NCBI GenBank assembly: GCA_023129715.1
Contig: JAGMBO010000049.1
Coordinates: forward strand, 1-53,599
Length of the DNA stretch: 53,599 nt
Source: Candidatus Eiseniibacteriota bacterium
GTDB lineage: Bacteria > Eisenbacteria > RBG-16-71-46 > CAIMUX01 > WJJG01
Direction: 5' to 3'
Both the position numbers and the translations under genes were made by a program. This document shows positions 51,488-53,599 of this stretch, piece after piece. Below the pieces are notes generated by a model that searched no databases, was not told where the DNA came from, and was given only the letters and a program-made list of their open reading frames with translations. How positions within the stretch are numbered: position 1 is the first letter of the stretch; the number at the start of each line of letters is the position of its first letter.

Positions 51488-53017
51488 CTAGTACGTCGCC
51501 AACTCCCCAATTTCGTTTTCGACCGCGCGCAGGATGTCGCGGCTCTTGACCAGCGCCATCATCGCATTGTGGTCCGGATGGAGCGGACGGTCCACGTCGA
51601 GGAAGTCGACGTGCTTGCGCACTTCTGCCTTGGCCACCTGCGTGCCGCGTCCCGGCGTGTAGGTGCGGAAGTCGAGCGCTTGGGCGGCGGCCATGAACTC
51701 GATGCCGAGGACGCCGTTGGCAACCTCCAGAATCTGGCACGTCTTGAGCGCCGTGTTCATTCCCATCGAGACGAAGTCTTCCTGATCGGCGGCCGCGGGG
51801 ATCGACATCGTAAACGCCGGCGCCGATAGAATCCGCTGCTCGACAATCTGCATGTCGGCGGTGTACTGGCTGAGCATCATGCCCGACATCATGCCGGCGC
51901 CCTTGGTCAGGAAAGGCGGCAGGCCGACGCTGAGGGCCGGGTTCGTCATCCGGTTCAGCCGCCGTTCGGAGAGCACACAGACCATGCAGATCGCGGCGCC
52001 CATGCTGTCCAGGGGAAGGCTGACCGGTGTACCCTGGAAGTTGGCGCCGGTCAGGACCACCTTGTCGTCGGGCAGGAAGATCGGATTGTCGCCCAAGCCA
52101 TTGGCTTCGATCTCGAGCTGGCTGCGTGTCCAGCGCATCTGGTCGCGCGCCGCACCGATCACCTGAGGCGTTGAGCGCATGCTGTAGGCGTCCTGGACCT
52201 TGACCTTCTCCTTGCCGGTCGTCAGATCCGAACCCTCGATCACCTTGCGCAGGTTGGCCGCCGTGGTCACCGCGCCCTGGAAACCACGCAGCTCGTGCAG
52301 CCGCGTGTCGTACGGCTTCATATTCGCCTTCAGTGCTTCGAGCGACATCGCGGCCGCGATCTCGGCCTGCTTGATCCAACGCTCGGCGTCGTACACCGCC
52401 AGACAACCCATGGCGGTAAGGAGATTCGACCCGTTGATCGCCGCCAGCCCATCGCGCGCCTCGAGACCCGGAATCGGAATTCCCGCTTTTCCAAGCGCCT
52501 TGTCTCCGGGCAGGCGCTCGCCTTTGTAGAACGCCTCTCCCTCGCCCATCATGAGAAGAGCGATCTGACTCATCGGCGCGAGGTCGCCACAGGCGCCCAC
52601 CGAGCCCTTCTGGCAGACGACCGGTGTGACGCCCTTGTTGAGCATGTCGACAAACGTCTGCGCGATCTCGATCCGGCAGCCGGACTTTCCCTTCGCGAGC
52701 ACGTTGGTGCGCAGCAACATCGCCGCACGGACATGATCGATCGGACACGGTTCGCCGATGCCGGCGGCGTGGTTGTAGATCAGATAGCGCTGGAACTGCT
52801 TGGTCTGCTTCTCGTCGAGGATGACCTCGGAGAACTCGCCGATGCCGGTGGTGACACCGTACATGATCTCGCGCGCCTCGATGCGCGCCTCGATGAAGTC
52901 GCGGCACTTCCTGATACGCGCGACGGCGTCGGGGTGGAGTTCGACCTTCTCGTTGCGGCGGGCGACAGCCTCGATGTGCTCGATGGTGAGGTCTTTTCCG
53001 GCAATCTGAATGGACAT
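51488..53017 (-). CDS. Histidine/aromatic amino acid ammonia-lyase with Ala-Cys-Gly in the MIO site
   Basis: 509 residues, full family length. Signature parts: IMYGVTTGIGEFSEV with the catalytic Tyr53, NHAAGIGEP, and KGSVGACGDLAPMSQIALL, where the prosthetic group MIO forms from residues 142-144. The usual triad is Ala-Ser-Gly; here it is Ala-Cys-Gly. The numbering is the same as Pseudomonas HutH, where a Ser143Cys mutant is reported to stay active, so function is possible. It would remove ammonia from histidine (to urocanate) or Phe/Tyr. No other hut genes lie in the window. ATG 53017 with GGGAGG 7 nt upstream; a longer open frame beyond contains the tandem repeat and is rejected. Confidence 0.92.
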   Translation of the reverse strand: MSIQIAGKDLTIEHIEAVARRNEKVELHPDAVARIRKCRDFIEARIEAREIMYGVTTGIGEFSEVILDEKQTKQFQRYLIYNHAAGIGEPCPIDHVRAAMLLRTNVLAKGKSGCRIEIAQTFVDMLNKGVTPVVCQKGSVGACGDLAPMSQIALLMMGEGEAFYKGERLPGDKALGKAGIPIPGLEARDGLAAINGSNLLTAMGCLAVYDAERWIKQAEIAAAMSLEALKANMKPYDTRLHELRGFQGAVTTAANLRKVIEGSDLTTGKEKVKVQDAYSMRSTPQVIGAARDQMRWTRSQLEIEANGLGDNPIFLPDDKVVLTGANFQGTPVSLPLDSMGAAICMVCVLSERRLNRMTNPALSVGLPPFLTKGAGMMSGMMLSQYTADMQIVEQRILSAPAFTMSIPAAADQEDFVSMGMNTALKTCQILEVANGVLGIEFMAAAQALDFRTYTPGRGTQVAKAEVRKHVDFLDVDRPLHPDHNAMMALVKSRDILRAVENEIGELATY

Positions 53018-53599
53018 GGAGAAACCTCCCGGTATCACAGCTCGGGGGCATAAGCGAATCCCCGAGCAAGTTTCGGGTCGATCGCTCCCACCCACCCCGC
53101 TGCAATCGAGAGGCCTCGATCCGCGTGGATAGATTATGCCCGTTTCGGGCTGGCGGGTGCAAGCCCTTCGAGAGGCCCTGCGAGAAGCTGCCTGCGAGAG
53201 GCTGCCTGCGAGAGGCTGCCTGCGAGAGGCTGCCTGCGAGAGGCTGCTGTTACTGCCCAGCGAAAGCGTTCCCTTAACTGCAACGGGAAAATATCCCCTT
53301 CCCAGGTCCTCGAGGCCGTGTAGATCCAGAGGGACTGACGGATGTCTTTGAAGCTCTTTTCCCTTGTGCCCCTTGATCCTACGCGGGTCGCGGAGGTTCG
53401 TGCGCCGGTGGCGGGCTGCGGACCGGCAGCGGCGCACACCACCCTTCCGCCGCCCGCAGAATCGACCCGCGCGGGGGATCCGACCGCTGGTTTCTCGCCC
53501 CTCGTACGTTCAGGTTGGGTGAGACGGGTGAACAAGGCCCGCGGCGGGAAGGGAACTTCGAGGGGCGGCAGGCCCTGGCGATAGCGGGGCACATCAGAT
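53018..53599. other. Gene-free right end, upstream of the ammonia-lyase gene
   Basis: About 580 nt without a supportable gene; it includes the leader of the ammonia-lyase gene and the 14-bp tandem repeat. Small open frames near 53340-53590 have no family likeness. Confidence 0.4.
53187..53249. repeat. 14-bp tandem repeat, four and a half copies
   Basis: GCTGCCTGCGAGAG is repeated at 53187, 53201, 53215 and 53229 without change, followed by a partial unit at 53243. A degenerate unit lies just before. Perfect copies suggest recent slippage expansion. It sits about 170 nt upstream of the ammonia-lyase start codon. Confidence 0.85.

Noticed and set aside
51420-53162. 580-codon frame in the same direction as the ammonia-lyase but in another register
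   Set aside because: The protein is Arg/His-rich low-complexity sequence, a typical shifted register of a GC-rich gene; the lyase frame has all family motifs.
53187-53249. Possible CRISPR array
   Set aside because: The 14-bp units adjoin without spacers, so it is a simple tandem repeat.
1-53599. tRNA or rRNA genes
   Set aside because: Reading the intergenic stretches, I saw no cloverleaf with GTTCRA arm or rRNA-like sequence; a covariance-model scan would be needed to exclude them fully.

Overview
The window is about 53.6 kb of GC-rich bacterial DNA, probably from the chromosome of an uncultivated, signalling-rich Gram-negative lineage. The grounds are outer-membrane and lipoprotein genes, several Ser/Thr kinases with N-terminal zinc ribbons, and a FlgD/T9SS-type C-terminal module on one exported protein (37714-40410). 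That module is common in the FCB group and related candidate phyla such as Eisenbacteria. This placement is inference; no rRNA or other marker gene is present.

Region 1 (1-7.7 kb) is a complete diversity-generating retroelement (DGR). Order: a membrane receptor ending in variable region VR1, an HRDC-domain accessory gene, an Avd four-helix-bundle gene, a DGR-type reverse transcriptase (YMDD; SQ in motif 4), a non-coding template repeat TR (5166-5298), then a receptor Ser/Thr kinase ending in VR2. Both variable regions are the last codons of FGE-sulfatase/C-type-lectin-fold domains. Codon-by-codon comparison with the TR gives substitutions at 18 (VR1) and 17 (VR2) of 29 template adenines, against 2 and 7 of 70 other bases. 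The first receptor is cut by the window edge and appears to begin with a kinase domain too, so the system seems to diversify the sensor end of receptor kinases. A third kinase-FGE protein at 37714-40410 keeps the same C-terminal pattern but shows no sign of recent copying from the TR.

Region 2 (7.7-16.7 kb) holds a ThuA-like lipoprotein, a beta-barrel protein and FlgO/CsgG-like, FlgT-like and LPP20-like envelope proteins, the latter in an operon headed by an atypical kinase (HLD instead of HRD).

Region 3 (17.1-33.9 kb) has two divergent transcription units. Leftward: a transglutaminase-like protein, an AAA+ ATPase of Vps4/katanin type with a MIT-like N-terminus, and a small ESCRT-III/Snf7-like protein, joined by ATGA overlaps. 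Rightward: a zinc-ribbon SPFH protein, a double-FHA protein, envelope proteins, an MltC-like lytic transglycosylase, an SPFH-like unknown, an ECF-like sigma factor, its anti-sigma candidate and a CHAT-domain protease. A second ESCRT-III-like/AAA+ pair lies at 40641-42492. Together with the DGR kinases this looks like a membrane-centred sensing, remodelling and effector network, possibly a defence or self-recognition system. The functional link is inference from proximity and domain content.

Region 4 (34-37.7 kb) carries small lipoproteins, an eroded IS1380-type transposase and strong palindromes. Region 5 (42.8-53.6 kb) is ordinary chromosome: acyltransferase-like membrane protein, GNAT remnant, GT-C glycosyltransferase with TPRs, alpha/beta-hydrolase lipoprotein, double glyoxalase protein, beta-propeller protein, a DUF5674 pair, and a histidine/aromatic-amino-acid ammonia-lyase with Ala-Cys-Gly in place of the usual Ala-Ser-Gly cofactor triad. 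I saw no tRNA, rRNA or CRISPR array.
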